64,000 bases of DNA from CAVSUR01 sp963846005 (GCA_963846005.1 CAWJUH010000001.1:1054001-1118000); one strand, 5' to 3'; shown: positions 40,316 through 48,477, numbered from the stretch's first letter. The notes: generated by a model not told the origin, from the letters alone. Numbers and translations: made by a program.

Positions 40316-40788
40316 CAACGGTCGAAACCGACGAGACGAGAAATGCTCCTGCGGCGGCAACTGACGGCGAGGCGCGGTTGAGCCTGGGGCCGGCCCCATT
40401 GTGGCCGGGCAGCGTCAGCGGTGCGTGGTGGCCGCGCTCCCGCGACGCGTCCGCCGAGCTTCCCGGCCTGGCCGGGGCGGTAACCTCGGCGGCCGGGCAC
40501 GTGAGCAGGGTGGCTGTGCAGGCAGACGCATTCGGTAATATCCCGCACCGGGTCAATCTCGGCGGCCGGAAGGTGCCGGTGGCATGGTTCAGGTCGATGA
40601 ACCGGGACACTGTCAGCCTGACCATGGCCGGCCGTGATGATCTGGTTCTGCTGGTGGTCCCGCCGCAGGCCAGCGCGGCCTCCGCGCAGCGGGCCCTGGA
40701 AACGGCAGCGGCAGGCAGCGGTACCGGAGACGCCAGGGCCATGCTGACCGCGGCCGGCGCCGAAGAGGGCCCGGCCGCGGCCACCTGA
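40312..40788 (+). CDS. DUF5994 family protein
   Basis: 158 residues from ATG 40312, with GGAGG eight bases upstream. LSLGPAPLWPGSVSGAWWPRSRDASAELPGL (seen as SGAWWPRSRDASAELPGL), followed by HRVNLGGRKVPVAWFRSMNRDTVSLTMAGRDDLVLLVVPP in segments, matches the DUF5994 family of actinobacterial proteins, which are short, mixed beta, and of unknown function. The start overlaps the Hsp20 frame's stop (ATGA), so it is co-translated with the heat-shock protein. Confidence 0.8.
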   Translation: MTTVETDETRNAPAAATDGEARLSLGPAPLWPGSVSGAWWPRSRDASAELPGLAGAVTSAAGHVSRVAVQADAFGNIPHRVNLGGRKVPVAWFRSMNRDTVSLTMAGRDDLVLLVVPPQASAASAQRALETAAAGSGTGDARAMLTAAGAEEGPAAAT

Positions 40789-40924
40789 TGCCGCTTAGGG
40801 ACGGCCGTCTGGGAGTGCCGAGGGCCCGGCAGCGAGTTCGCGAGCGCCTGAATCGGCGATTCCGTTTGGGTTCAGTGGTCAGAGTTGATCAGGGAGTGCG
40901 TTCCGGCCTCGATCCGCTGCCATT

Positions 40925-40945
40925 ATTACTACGCGCTGTCGTAAT
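40925..40945. promoter_or_regulatory. ATTAC-N11-GTAAT dyad upstream of Sco1-like gene
   Basis: Arms at 40925-40929 and 40941-40945. The inner bases TACTACG and CGTAATGTA recall BlaI/CopY-type TACTAC..GTAGTA operators that control some copper and redox genes. The match is partial. It lies 33 bases before the start of the Sco1-like lipoprotein, in an otherwise featureless 189-base gap. Confidence 0.35.
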
Positions 40946-40977
40946 GTAGGCTCCGGGCGGGACAGGAGGCCGGAGGG

Positions 40978-42138
40978 ATGATGGTGCGCAGCGGGCGCCG
41001 GATGGTCCCGGCGGTGGCCGGCGGGCTGGCCGCGGCCGCCTTGCTGGTGTCGGGCTGCGCCGGGCAGGCGGCCCCGGCTAAGCCCGCGGCCGGCCAGGCG
41101 GCGGCCCGGCAGGCGGCGGCCAACCCGGACGTCGACCCCGGCACCCGGTTGCCCGGCATGCCCGCCCCCGGGTTCACGCTGACCGACCAGCACGGCCAGC
41201 CGGTGTCGCTGCGCCAGTTCCGCGGCCGGGCCGTGGTGCTGGCCTTCGTCGACTCCCGGTGCACCACCGTGTGCCCGCTGACGACCGTGGCCATGACCGA
41301 GGCGGTGCGGATGCTCGGGCCGGCCGGCCGCCGGGTGCAGCTGCTCGGCATCAACGCCAACCCCGACGCCACCGCGGTCGCCGACGTGCGCGCCTACTCG
41401 GTCGCGCACCAGATGCCGTCCTCCTGGCGCTTCCTCACCGGCTCGCGCCGCCAGCTCGCCGCGGTGTGGCATGCCTACCGGGTGTACGTGGCGGCCTCGC
41501 ACGGCAACATCGACCACGAGCCGGCGATCTACCTGATCAGCCCGGACGGCCGCGAGCGGATGCTGTTCCTGAGCCAGATGGCCTACGCCGGCGTGGCCCA
41601 GCAGGCCGAGCTGCTCGCCCGCGGGCTGTCGGGGCTGCTGCCCGGCCATCCGGCGGTGCGGGCCGGCCTGCCGATGACCGCGGCCCGCGGGATCGCCCCG
41701 TCCGCGGCCGCCCGGCTGCCGGTGATCGCCGGCCGCTGGCCGCCGGGCCAGGTCCGCCTCGGCGCCGGCCATCCGCACCTCGTGGTGTTCTGGGCCAGCT
41801 GGCTGAGCGAGGTCGGCAACGTGCCCGCCGGGCTGCGCGCGCTGGCGCATTACCAGGCCGCGGCGGCCCGCCGCGGCTGGCCGCCGGCGGTGGCGGTGGA
41901 CGAGACCGCGACCGAGGACGGCACCGCGACGCCAGGCCGGCTGGCCGCCGACGCCGGCGGGGCGAAGCTCGGCTACCCGGTGGCCGCCGACGCCAGCGGG
42001 CGGCTGGCCGACGGGTACGGCGTGCAGGACCTGCCCTGGACCGAGATCGTCTCGGCGGCCGGGCACGTGGTCTTCCGGCACGACGGCTGGCTGAGCACGG
42101 CCGCGCTGGAGCACGCCGCCCGGGCATCGCGCGGCTGA
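40978..42138 (+). CDS. Sco1/SenC-like lipoprotein with a second thioredoxin-like domain
   Basis: 386 residues. A signal peptide with lipobox LLVSGC (Cys27) makes it a membrane lipoprotein. Domain 1 (about 55-205) is Sco1/SenC/redoxin-like: PAPGFTLTDQHGQPVSLRQF, then FVDSRCTTVCPLTT with the CxxxC copper/redox pair (Cys95, Cys99) and a downstream His near NIDHEPAIYLI. Domain 2 (about 240-385) is TlpA-like in outline (HLVVFWASWLSEVGNVPAGL, VAVDETATEDG, GVQDLPWTEIVSAAGHVVFRHDG) but has no CxxC. Sco proteins deliver copper to cytochrome c oxidase; a non-redox second domain may bind or shield a partner. Standalone gene. Confidence 0.8.
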   Translation: MMVRSGRRMVPAVAGGLAAAALLVSGCAGQAAPAKPAAGQAAARQAAANPDVDPGTRLPGMPAPGFTLTDQHGQPVSLRQFRGRAVVLAFVDSRCTTVCPLTTVAMTEAVRMLGPAGRRVQLLGINANPDATAVADVRAYSVAHQMPSSWRFLTGSRRQLAAVWHAYRVYVAASHGNIDHEPAIYLISPDGRERMLFLSQMAYAGVAQQAELLARGLSGLLPGHPAVRAGLPMTAARGIAPSAAARLPVIAGRWPPGQVRLGAGHPHLVVFWASWLSEVGNVPAGLRALAHYQAAAARRGWPPAVAVDETATEDGTATPGRLAADAGGAKLGYPVAADASGRLADGYGVQDLPWTEIVSAAGHVVFRHDGWLSTAALEHAARASRG

Positions 42139-42223
42139 CCGTCTCGCCGGCCGCCCCGGGACCGGGCGGCACACCGCCGCGCCCGCACGGGCACCCCGGC
42201 GCGAGTGTGACTTCTCTGCCGCG

Positions 42224-42637
42224 CTAGGGGCGGCGGCCGTCGCGCTCGACCAGGTCGTCGAGGATCTTGGCCAGCTCGTGCAGCCGGTCCAGGTGCCCGG
42301 GCGTCAGCCGCTGCACGACCTGGTCGCCCGCCGCGGTCAGCTCGACCCGGACGATCCGGCCGTCGCTGCCATCGGGCACCCGGCGGACCAGCCCGGCCGC
42401 CTCGGCCCGGTCCACCAGCTCGACCGCGCTGTGCGGCCGCAGCTGCAGGTACTCGGCCAGGTCCCCGACGGCCTGCGGCTGGTCGCCGGGATGGCCCTTG
42501 ACCGCGACCAGCAGCTGGTGCTGCACGTGGGTCAGGCCGGCCGCCCGGGCCTGGTCCTCGCTCCACCGCTGGAACGCCCGCAGGCTCACCCGGAACGCGA
42601 GCAGCCGTTCGTAGTCCCGGCGGGTCAGCGCAGTCAC
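42224..42637 (-). CDS. MarR family transcriptional regulator
   Basis: 137 residues from GTG 42637. The winged helix has HVQHQLLVAVKGHPGDQPQAVGDLAEYLQLRPHSAVELVDRAEAAGLVRR (in pieces QAVGDLAEYLQLRPHSAVEL and VDRAEAAGLVRRV), and wing GSDGRIVRVELTAAGDQ. Divergent from the EF-Tu-barrel-like gene at 42785, with ATCGT-GTT-ACGAT between them. MarR proteins repress neighbouring genes and respond to phenolics, oxidants or metals; the ligand here is unknown. Confidence 0.88.
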   Translation of the reverse strand: MTALTRRDYERLLAFRVSLRAFQRWSEDQARAAGLTHVQHQLLVAVKGHPGDQPQAVGDLAEYLQLRPHSAVELVDRAEAAGLVRRVPDGSDGRIVRVELTAAGDQVVQRLTPGHLDRLHELAKILDDLVERDGRRP

Positions 42638-42692
42638 GCCATGATTGTGCGGCGCGCCGCCGGGCCGCGCCACCCGGATGCCCTGCTGAATC

Positions 42693-42705
42693 ATCGTGTT
42701 ACGAT
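42693..42705. promoter_or_regulatory. ATCGT-GTT-ACGAT dyad between MarR and EF-Tu-like genes
   Basis: Five-base arms around a three-base spacer, roughly midway between the two divergent starts and in the only AT-rich patch of the gap. It is the best operator candidate for the MarR protein. Confidence 0.45.
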
Positions 42706-42784
42706 ACAAACCACCGGCCGGGACGTACGCGGGCCGCCCCGGCTGGGCCAGCGACCTGGAGGCCGGAAAGCGGGAGCGCGGACG

Positions 42785-43102
42785 ATGGAGCAGTACAAAT
42801 TCCAGGCCCTGCTGAAGCTCGGCACGGCCGGCGCGGACGGCGGGGCGGCGGTCACGGCGGGCCGCACCCAGCGGGCGCTGGTCCGGGCCGGCCAGCCGGG
42901 CGGCGCCGGGTCGATCTTCTTCCCGGCGCTGGTGACCAGTTACGGGGACGGCGCCGAGTGGCTGCCGGTCGAGGACATGCTGGTCACGATCGTGGTCCGC
43001 GGCGACCATCCGCGCGACTACCTCGAGGTCGGCGAGAGCTTCTCGCTGTGGCGCGGGCAGGACGTCGCCAGCGGCGTGGTCACCCGGCACCTCTACGTCT
43101 GA
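42785..43102 (+). CDS. small protein resembling the C-terminal beta-barrel of EF-Tu
   Basis: 105 residues from ATG 42785. YKFQALLKLG opens a strand; then TQRALVRAGQPGG, FFPALVTSYGDG, MLVTIVVRGDHPRDYLEVGESFSLWRGQDVASGVVTRHLYV in segments. The order FxxAxL...GxxF..W.G..VA.G.V.R is that of the C-terminal beta-barrel of EF-Tu. There is no GTPase domain, so it is not an elongation factor. Whether it binds RNA or tRNA is unknown. Its regulator, the divergent MarR gene, is probably the clue to its use. Confidence 0.6.
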   Translation: MEQYKFQALLKLGTAGADGGAAVTAGRTQRALVRAGQPGGAGSIFFPALVTSYGDGAEWLPVEDMLVTIVVRGDHPRDYLEVGESFSLWRGQDVASGVVTRHLYV

Positions 43103-43125
43103 CCCGGGCCCCGCCGGGGCGGCGG

Positions 43126-43690
43126 CTACCCAGCGCCGCGCGGCGTCCCGGCGAAGTACGCGAGCCCGGCCACGGCCAGGACCAGGCCGGGTGACACCGC
43201 GCAGGCGAGCCGCAGCCCGGCGGCGAGGTCGGCGGCGGCCAGCGACCCGAACAGGGCGACCCCGATGACACTGCCGGCCTGGCGCGCGGTGTTCAGCACG
43301 CCGGAGGCGACGCCGGCAGTGCCGCGGCCGCGCCGGCCGCCCACAGCCCGACCGCACGGCCCGGGCCTGCGGGTCGGGGTAGGCGCGGCTGATCAGCGAC
43401 AGCGAGCAGGGCACCAGCACCGCGGCGCCGGTGCCCTGAACGGCCCGGGCGGCAATCAGCACGCCCAGCGCGGGCGCCAGCCCGCAGGCCGCCGAGGCCG
43501 TGGTGAACAGCGCGAACCCGGCGGTGAACACGCGCCGGGCGCCGATCCGGGCGCCGAGCGCGCCGGCCGACACGATGAACGCGGCGGAGGCCACGGTGTA
43601 GGCGGAGACCACCCGCTGCAGCCCGCTGACCCCGCGGCCCAGTTGCGCCCCGATCGGCCGGATGGCCACGTTGACGTCCCGCTGCACCAC
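43126..43690 (-). pseudogene. MFS transporter remnant with internal deletion and frame break
   Basis: N-terminal four or so membrane helices of an EmrB/QacA-type drug transporter (VQRDVNVAIRPIGAQLG, LGARIGARRVFTAGFALFT, GTGAAVLVPCSLSLISRAYP) run from 43690 down to about 43345, where the frame is lost near AVGLWAAGA. Immediately after comes ASGVLNTARQAGSVIGVALFG and a last helix, in another frame, to TAG 43126. That string belongs near the end of a ~470-residue protein. So roughly 250 residues are missing between the two parts and the gene is dead. Confidence 0.75.
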
Positions 43691-43921
43691 GCCGAAGCCC
43701 AGGCTCGCCGCCCGCAGCGCCAGCCCGGCGCTGCGGGCCGCGCCGTCCCGGCGCCGGCCCTGACCGGGCTGCTGGCCGGGCCGCCGGCCCGGGCCGACGG
43801 CCCGGGCCGGCGGCCGCCGCTGCTGGCCTCCCTGGCCCGGTTGTCATCCCTGGCATCGGCCCGACGCTAGCCGCGTGACGCTTTGACCGGCGCCGAATTG
43901 TCCCCGGGCTACCCTGAGGCG

Positions 43922-44689
43922 ATGAGCCTCGCTGCCGTAGCACCGCCCCCGCCGGGCGGCGACGCGGACATCGCCGCGGTCGGCTCGCTGGTCGCCGACC
44001 CGGGCCGCAGCCGGATGCTGCTCGCGCTCGGCGACGGCCGGGCGCTGCTGGCCAGCCGGCTGGCGGCCGAGGCCGGGGTCAGCCCGGCCACCGCGAGCAG
44101 TCACCTGCGCAAGCTGACCAGCGCCGGGCTGCTGGCCGTCGAGCCGAGCGGGCGCCACCGCTTCTACCGGCTGGCCGGGCCGCAGGTGGCCCGGCTGATC
44201 GAGACCCTGGAGCAGGCCGCGCCCGCCGCGCCGGTCCGCTCGCTGCGCCCGGGCAGCCGCGCCCAGGCGCTGCGCCAGGCCCGCACCTGCTACGACCACC
44301 TGGCGGGGCGGGTCGCCACGGACCTGATGGCCGCGCTGATCGGCAAGGGGCTGCTGGCCGGCGGCGACGGCACGCTCGGCCCCGGCTCGGCACGGGCGGA
44401 TCACTACTACGGCTACGGCCGCGACGTGGACTACGCGCTCACCCCGGCCGGCCAGCGCTTCTTCGACGACTTCGGGGTCAGCCCGCCGCCCGGGCGCGCG
44501 CTGATCCGGTACTGCGTCGACTGGAGTGAGCAGCGTCACCACCTCGCGGGCGGGCTCGGCCGCGGGCTGCTGGACCGGGTGACCGCGCTCGGCTGGATCC
44601 AGCGCTCGGCGACCAGCCGCGCGGTCCGGGTCACCGAGGCCGGCCGCCGGGGGCTGCCCGGCACCTTCGGCATCGAAGTGCCAGGATGA
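43922..44689 (+). CDS. ArsR family regulator (metal/redox-type HTH)
   Basis: 255 residues from ATG 43922. A winged helix at about 20-80: VADPGRSRMLLALGDGRALLASRLAAEAGVSPATASSHLRKLTSAGLL (in parts VADPGRSRMLLALGDG and GVSPATASSHLRKLTSAG) and the wing GRHRFYRLAG. The following 170 residues (YDHLAGRVATDLMAALIGKG, HYYGYGRDVDYALTPAGQRFF, ALIRYCVDWSEQRHHLAGGLG) form a ligand-binding extension common in long ArsR-like regulators. Cys at CVDW may bind ligand or metal, but no clear ArsR metal motif exists. Four bases upstream of the TOBE remnant, so it may once have controlled the polyol uptake operon. Confidence 0.82.
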   Translation: MSLAAVAPPPPGGDADIAAVGSLVADPGRSRMLLALGDGRALLASRLAAEAGVSPATASSHLRKLTSAGLLAVEPSGRHRFYRLAGPQVARLIETLEQAAPAAPVRSLRPGSRAQALRQARTCYDHLAGRVATDLMAALIGKGLLAGGDGTLGPGSARADHYYGYGRDVDYALTPAGQRFFDDFGVSPPPGRALIRYCVDWSEQRHHLAGGLGRGLLDRVTALGWIQRSATSRAVRVTEAGRRGLPGTFGIEVPG

Positions 44690-44693
44690 GCCG

Positions 44694-44921
44694 GTGACCG
44701 CCACCGGGGCCGGCCGCGGCTCCGGCTGCGACCGGGCCGGTCAGCGGGCAGCGGCCAGCAGGTCGCGGTGGTGCCTGAAGGAGCTGGTCATCGGCATCCG
44801 GCCCGAGCACCTGCACCTGGCCGGCGCGGCGCTGCGCGGCGAGGTCATGCTGGTGGAGGAACTCGGGGCCGGCGCGCTGCTGCACGTCGGCACCGGCGCC
44901 CGGCTGACCGACAAGGACTGA
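44694..44921 (+). pseudogene. orphan TOBE-domain remnant of an ABC sugar/polyol ATPase
   Basis: 75 codons from GTG 44694. ELVIGIRPEHLHLAGAAL, then RGEVMLVEELGAGALLHVG, matches the C-terminal regulatory TOBE domain of MsmK/UgpC/SmoK-type ATP-binding subunits. Walker motifs and the rest of the ATPase are gone and no permease gene is near. It ends one base before the mannitol dehydrogenase start. It looks like the last 70 residues of a polyol transport operon whose front was deleted. Confidence 0.7.
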
Positions 44922-44922
44922 C

Positions 44923-46413
44923 ATGCCGGATTCTTCATCGCTCCAGCCACTCAACGCCCAGACGCTGAAGTACTGGGCCGAACGGGTGCCCGCCCCCGGC
45001 TACGACCGGGCCCGGGTCACCACCGGCCTGGTGCACTTCGGCGTCGGCGGGTTTCACCGCGCGCACCAGGCCATGTACCTCGACCGGCTGATGAACGAGG
45101 GCCTCGCGCTGGACTGGGGCATCTGCGGCGTCGGGGTGATGCCCGCGGACAAGCCGATGCAGCGGGCGCTGGACGCCCAGGACGGCCTGTACACGCTGGT
45201 GCTCAAGCACGGCGACGGGACCTGGGAGCCGCGGGTGATCGGGTCGGTCGTGGAGTACCTGTTCGCGCCGGACGACCCGGAAGCGGTGATCGAGAAGATG
45301 GCGGCGGCGGCGACCAGGATCGTGTCGCTGACCGTCACCGAGGGCGGCTACAACATCAACGACACCACCGGCGAGTTCGACACCGGCCATCCGGACGTGC
45401 AGCACGACCTGCAGCCGGGCGCCGCGCCGCGGACGGTCTTCGGCCTGATCACCGAGGCGCTGGCGCGGCGGCGCGAGCGCGGGCTGATGCCGTTCACGGT
45501 GATGTCGTGTGACAACCTGCAGGGCAACGGCCAGCTGACCCGGCGGGCGCTGACCACCTACGCCCGGCTGCGCGATGCCGGGCTGGCGGCGTGGATCGAG
45601 CGGGAAACCTGCTTTCCCAACGGGATGGTGGATCGCATCACCCCGGTCACCACCGACGGCGACCGGGCCGGGATAGCGCAGCGGTTCGGGATCGACGACC
45701 AGTGGCCGGTGGTGTGCGAGCCCTTCACCCAGTGGGTGCTTGAGGACCACTTCACCGCCGGGCGGCCGCCCTTCGACCGGGCCGGGGTGCAGCTGACCGG
45801 CGACGTCGAGCCGTACGAGCTGATGAAGCTGCGGCTGCTGAACGCCAGCCACCAGGGCATGTGCTACTTCGGTCACCTGGCCGGCTACCGGCTGGTGCAC
45901 GAGGCGGCCCAGGACCCGCTGTTCCGGCGGTTCCTGCGCGGCTACATGGATATCGAGGCGACCCCGACGCTGCCGCCGGTGCCCGGCGTGGACCTGGCGG
46001 AGTACAAGGAGACGCTGATCGAGCGGTTCTCCAACCCGCAGATCCGCGACACGATCGCGCGGCTGTGCGCGCAGAGCTCTGACCGCATCCCCAAGTGGCT
46101 GCTGCCGGTGGTCCGCGCCCAGCTGGGCCGCGGCGGCGAGATCCGCCGCTCGGCCGCGGTGGTGGCCAGCTGGGCCCGGTACGCCGAGGGCACCGACGAG
46201 CAGGGCCAGCCGATCGAGATCGTGGACCGGCTCGCGGCCACGCTGACCGATCTGGCCCGGCGCCAGCGCCACGGCGACGCCGGCGCCTTCCTGGCCCAGC
46301 CGCAGCTGTTCGGCGACCTCGGTCGGGACGAGCGGTTCGTCACCGCCTACTGGTCGGCGCTGGACTTGCTGCACAGCCGCGGCGCGCGGGCGACGCTGGA
46401 GTCGCTGGCCTGA
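44923..46413 (+). CDS. mtlD: mannitol 2-dehydrogenase (polyol-specific long-chain dehydrogenase)
   Basis: 496 residues from ATG 44923. GLVHFGVGGFHRAHQAMYLD carries the cofactor-site GxGxxHRAH of the mannitol/fructuronate dehydrogenase family. The catalytic block is MKLRLLNASHQ (Lys, Asn, His), and GYMDIEATPTLPPVPGVDL and CFPNGMVDRITP are family strings. It oxidises D-mannitol (or arabinitol) to fructose with NAD+, in the cytoplasm. The TOBE fragment directly upstream is a sign that the gene once sat behind a polyol ABC transporter. The 3' end overlaps the convergent DedA gene by 67 bases. Confidence 0.88.
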   Translation: MPDSSSLQPLNAQTLKYWAERVPAPGYDRARVTTGLVHFGVGGFHRAHQAMYLDRLMNEGLALDWGICGVGVMPADKPMQRALDAQDGLYTLVLKHGDGTWEPRVIGSVVEYLFAPDDPEAVIEKMAAAATRIVSLTVTEGGYNINDTTGEFDTGHPDVQHDLQPGAAPRTVFGLITEALARRRERGLMPFTVMSCDNLQGNGQLTRRALTTYARLRDAGLAAWIERETCFPNGMVDRITPVTTDGDRAGIAQRFGIDDQWPVVCEPFTQWVLEDHFTAGRPPFDRAGVQLTGDVEPYELMKLRLLNASHQGMCYFGHLAGYRLVHEAAQDPLFRRFLRGYMDIEATPTLPPVPGVDLAEYKETLIERFSNPQIRDTIARLCAQSSDRIPKWLLPVVRAQLGRGGEIRRSAAVVASWARYAEGTDEQGQPIEIVDRLAATLTDLARRQRHGDAGAFLAQPQLFGDLGRDERFVTAYWSALDLLHSRGARATLESLA

Positions 46414-47039
46414 GCCAGGCCCGCAGCGGACCCGCTGCGGGACGCGCCGGCGCGGCGGCGGGCGGCGATCCGGCGGATGGCCTCGACCAGGCCGCTGAGG
46501 GCCAGCGTGATTGCGAACGCGGTGAGCAGGCCGGCCCACAGCTTGCCCTCGAACGCCTGGCCGCCGAGGCGGCCGAGGAAGAACGAGTACCCGGCCCAGA
46601 TCACCGCGGCAACGGCCGTGGCGGCGGTGAACCTGCGGCGCGGGTAGCCGGTGAGCCCGCAGCTCAGCGTGACCGCGGTCCGGCCGCCGGGGACGAACCG
46701 GCAGACCACGATCAGCGGCATCCCGAACCGGTCCAGCGCGTGCTGCGCGGAGGCGCGCTGGCGGGCTCCGCGGCCGGCCGAGAAGAACCGGCGCTCCGCC
46801 CACGGGCCGCACCGGCGGCCGATCAGGTAGCACAGGTTGTCGCCGAGGAACGCGCCCGCCGCCGCGCAGCCGGCCAGCAGCGCGATCCGCGGGTCGGTGC
46901 TGCCGGCCGTAGTGACGCCGAGGGTGATGATCGCGGTCTCGCTGGGCAGGGCCGGGAAGACCGCGTCCAGCGCCGGGATGACCAGCGCGATGAGGTAGGA
47001 CAGCAGCGAGCTGACCTGCAGGGCAGTGAGCGCGCTCAC
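46347..47039 (-). CDS. DedA family membrane protein
   Basis: 230 residues from GTG 47039, overlapping the TerC stop by four bases. About five helices: LLSYLIALVIPALDAVFPALPSETAI at the start, then GAFLGDNLCYLIGRR (the DedA conserved G-D-N-Y-G segment), FGMPLIVVCRFVPGGRTAV (R-F-P-G), and the C-terminal helices. DedA proteins are undecaprenyl-phosphate or lipid flippase candidates that help keep membrane potential and envelope integrity. The C-terminal 20 residues run into the mannitol dehydrogenase 3' end; a shorter natural end is possible. Confidence 0.86.
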   Translation of the reverse strand: MSALTALQVSSLLSYLIALVIPALDAVFPALPSETAIITLGVTTAGSTDPRIALLAGCAAAGAFLGDNLCYLIGRRCGPWAERRFFSAGRGARQRASAQHALDRFGMPLIVVCRFVPGGRTAVTLSCGLTGYPRRRFTAATAVAAVIWAGYSFFLGRLGGQAFEGKLWAGLLTAFAITLALSGLVEAIRRIAARRRAGASRSGSAAGLAQASDSSVARAPRLCSKSSADQ

Positions 47040-48007
47040 CGCCGGGCCGCTTCCGGCTCAGGTTCCGGCCGTGCGCCCGCGGCGTGCGGCCGGGAGGCGG
47101 CCGGGCGCGCCGCCCGGCCGCGGGACACGCTGGCCGCGACCGCGCCGCCGATGACCGCGGCGATCACCGCCAGGCTGACCCAGGCCGGCAGGTGCACCAG
47201 CGGGCTGACCAGCATCTTGACGCCGACGAAGGCCAGCAGCACAGCCAGCCCGTGCCGCAGGTAGCGCAGCCGGCTGACCGCGCCGGCCAGCAGGAAGTAC
47301 AGCGCCCGCAGGCCCAGCACGGCGAAGGCGTTGGAGGTGCAGACGATGAACACGTCGCTGGTGACGCCGAACACGGCGGGGATGGAGTCCAGCGCGAAGA
47401 CCAGGTCGGTGGCCTCGATGGCCAGCAGCGCGACCAGCAGCGGCGTGGCCGTCAGCCGGCCGCCGGCCGCGACCAGGAAGCGGCCGCCGTGGTAGTCCGC
47501 GGTGACCGGCAGCACCCGGCGCAGCCCGCGCACCGCGAGATTGCGCTGCGGGCCGGCCGGGCCGCCGCGGAGCATCCGCACGGCGGCCAGCAAGACCACC
47601 AGGCCGAACACGTAGAAGATCCAGGACAGGTTCTCCATCAGCGCGGCGCCGGCCGCGATCAGGGCCGCCCGCAGCACCAGCGCGCCGATCACGCCGAGGT
47701 AAAGCACCCGCCGCTGCAGCCCGGCGGGCACCGCCAGCGAGCTGAACAGCAGCACGAACACGAAGACGTTGTCGACGCTGAGGGACTTCTCCAGCAGGTA
47801 GCCCGCCAGGTACTGACCGCCCGCATCGCCGCCCTGCCACAGCCATAGCACCACGCCGAAGGCCAGGCCCGCGGCGACCCACATCGCGCTCAGTACCGCC
47901 GCGCCGCGCAGGCTGCGCTCGGCGCCCCGGGACAGCCCGAGATCGGCGGCAATAAGCAGCGCGAAGGCCGCAATGACTGCGGCCCAGGCCCAGACCGGAA
48001 CGCTCAC
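47036..48007 (-). CDS. TerC family integral membrane protein
   Basis: 323 residues from GTG 48007 (overlapping the DMT-fragment stop). Nine or so helices; the two acidic TerC signatures are EKSLSVDNVFVFVLLF and IEATDLVFALDSIPAVFG. TerC proteins are linked to manganese export or metal loading of secreted enzymes and to tellurite resistance. Arg/Pro/Glu-rich tail at the C-terminus. It is the middle gene of a DMT-TerC-DedA run with four-base overlaps. I looked for a manganese (yybP-ykoY) leader upstream and did not find one. Confidence 0.9.
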   Translation of the reverse strand: MSVPVWAWAAVIAAFALLIAADLGLSRGAERSLRGAAVLSAMWVAAGLAFGVVLWLWQGGDAGGQYLAGYLLEKSLSVDNVFVFVLLFSSLAVPAGLQRRVLYLGVIGALVLRAALIAAGAALMENLSWIFYVFGLVVLLAAVRMLRGGPAGPQRNLAVRGLRRVLPVTADYHGGRFLVAAGGRLTATPLLVALLAIEATDLVFALDSIPAVFGVTSDVFIVCTSNAFAVLGLRALYFLLAGAVSRLRYLRHGLAVLLAFVGVKMLVSPLVHLPAWVSLAVIAAVIGGAVAASVSRGRAARPAASRPHAAGARPEPEPEAARR

Positions 48008-48303
48008 CGGGCCGCCCCCGCGGCGATCACCGCGGTGAAGGCCAGCGCCCACGCTCCGGCCGGGGCGCCGTGCTGGGCTGACGCCGGCGGCGGCACCGCG
48101 GTGAACACCGCGATGCCGCCGCCGGCCAGCGCGCAGCCGCCCCAGTCACGGCCGCGCATCGGGCGCCCGGCCAGTCGCGCCGCGACCGGCAGGGCGAAAA
48201 GGAGGTCGGCCGCCACCACCGGGGTGACCAGGGTGAGGGGACCGAAGGCCAGGACAAGGCCCTGCAGCCCGTAGGCCGTCGCCAGCGCCGCGCTCGCCGG
48301 CGG
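48004..48303 (-). pseudogene. fragment of a DMT/EamA-type transporter
   Basis: The minus strand encodes ASAALATAYGLQGLVLAFGP, LTLVTPVVAADLLFALPVAA, RLAGRPMRGRDWGGCALAGG and IAVFTAVPPPASA, then a TGA at 48004. These are two to three helices of a DMT-superfamily permease with the usual GPLTLVxPVVAxDLLFALP string. A complete DMT protein would have about 10 helices and 280-300 residues. The N-terminal and C-terminal helices are missing and the frame upstream is disrupted near 48300. Its stop overlaps the TerC start. Confidence 0.65.
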
Positions 48304-48477
48304 TCACGGCCGCTCTCCGGTCCGGCCGGGCCGCCCGGTGCGGCCGGGGCGGCCCGGGCGGCCCGGCCCGGCCCGGCGCGAGCGGGCGCGCGGTGCGCGC
48401 AGCCGCAGGCACAAGACCGCAAGTGCCGCGCCGAAGACCACCCACGGCGCGATGACCAGCAGGTCACTGCCGGCCAT
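48304..48477 (-). CDS. small membrane protein, 57 residues
   Basis: MAGSDLLVIAPWVVFGAALAV, then a basic Arg/Gly/Pro-rich tail ending TGERP and TGA at 48304. One membrane helix at about 5-23. The start ATG (48477) overlaps the end of a preceding 18-codon ORF. The N-terminus resembles the first helix of the DMT protein whose fragment follows; it could be that protein's detached start rather than a separate gene. Confidence 0.45.
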   Translation of the reverse strand: MAGSDLLVIAPWVVFGAALAVLCLRLRAPRARSRRAGPGRPGRPGRTGRPGRTGERP

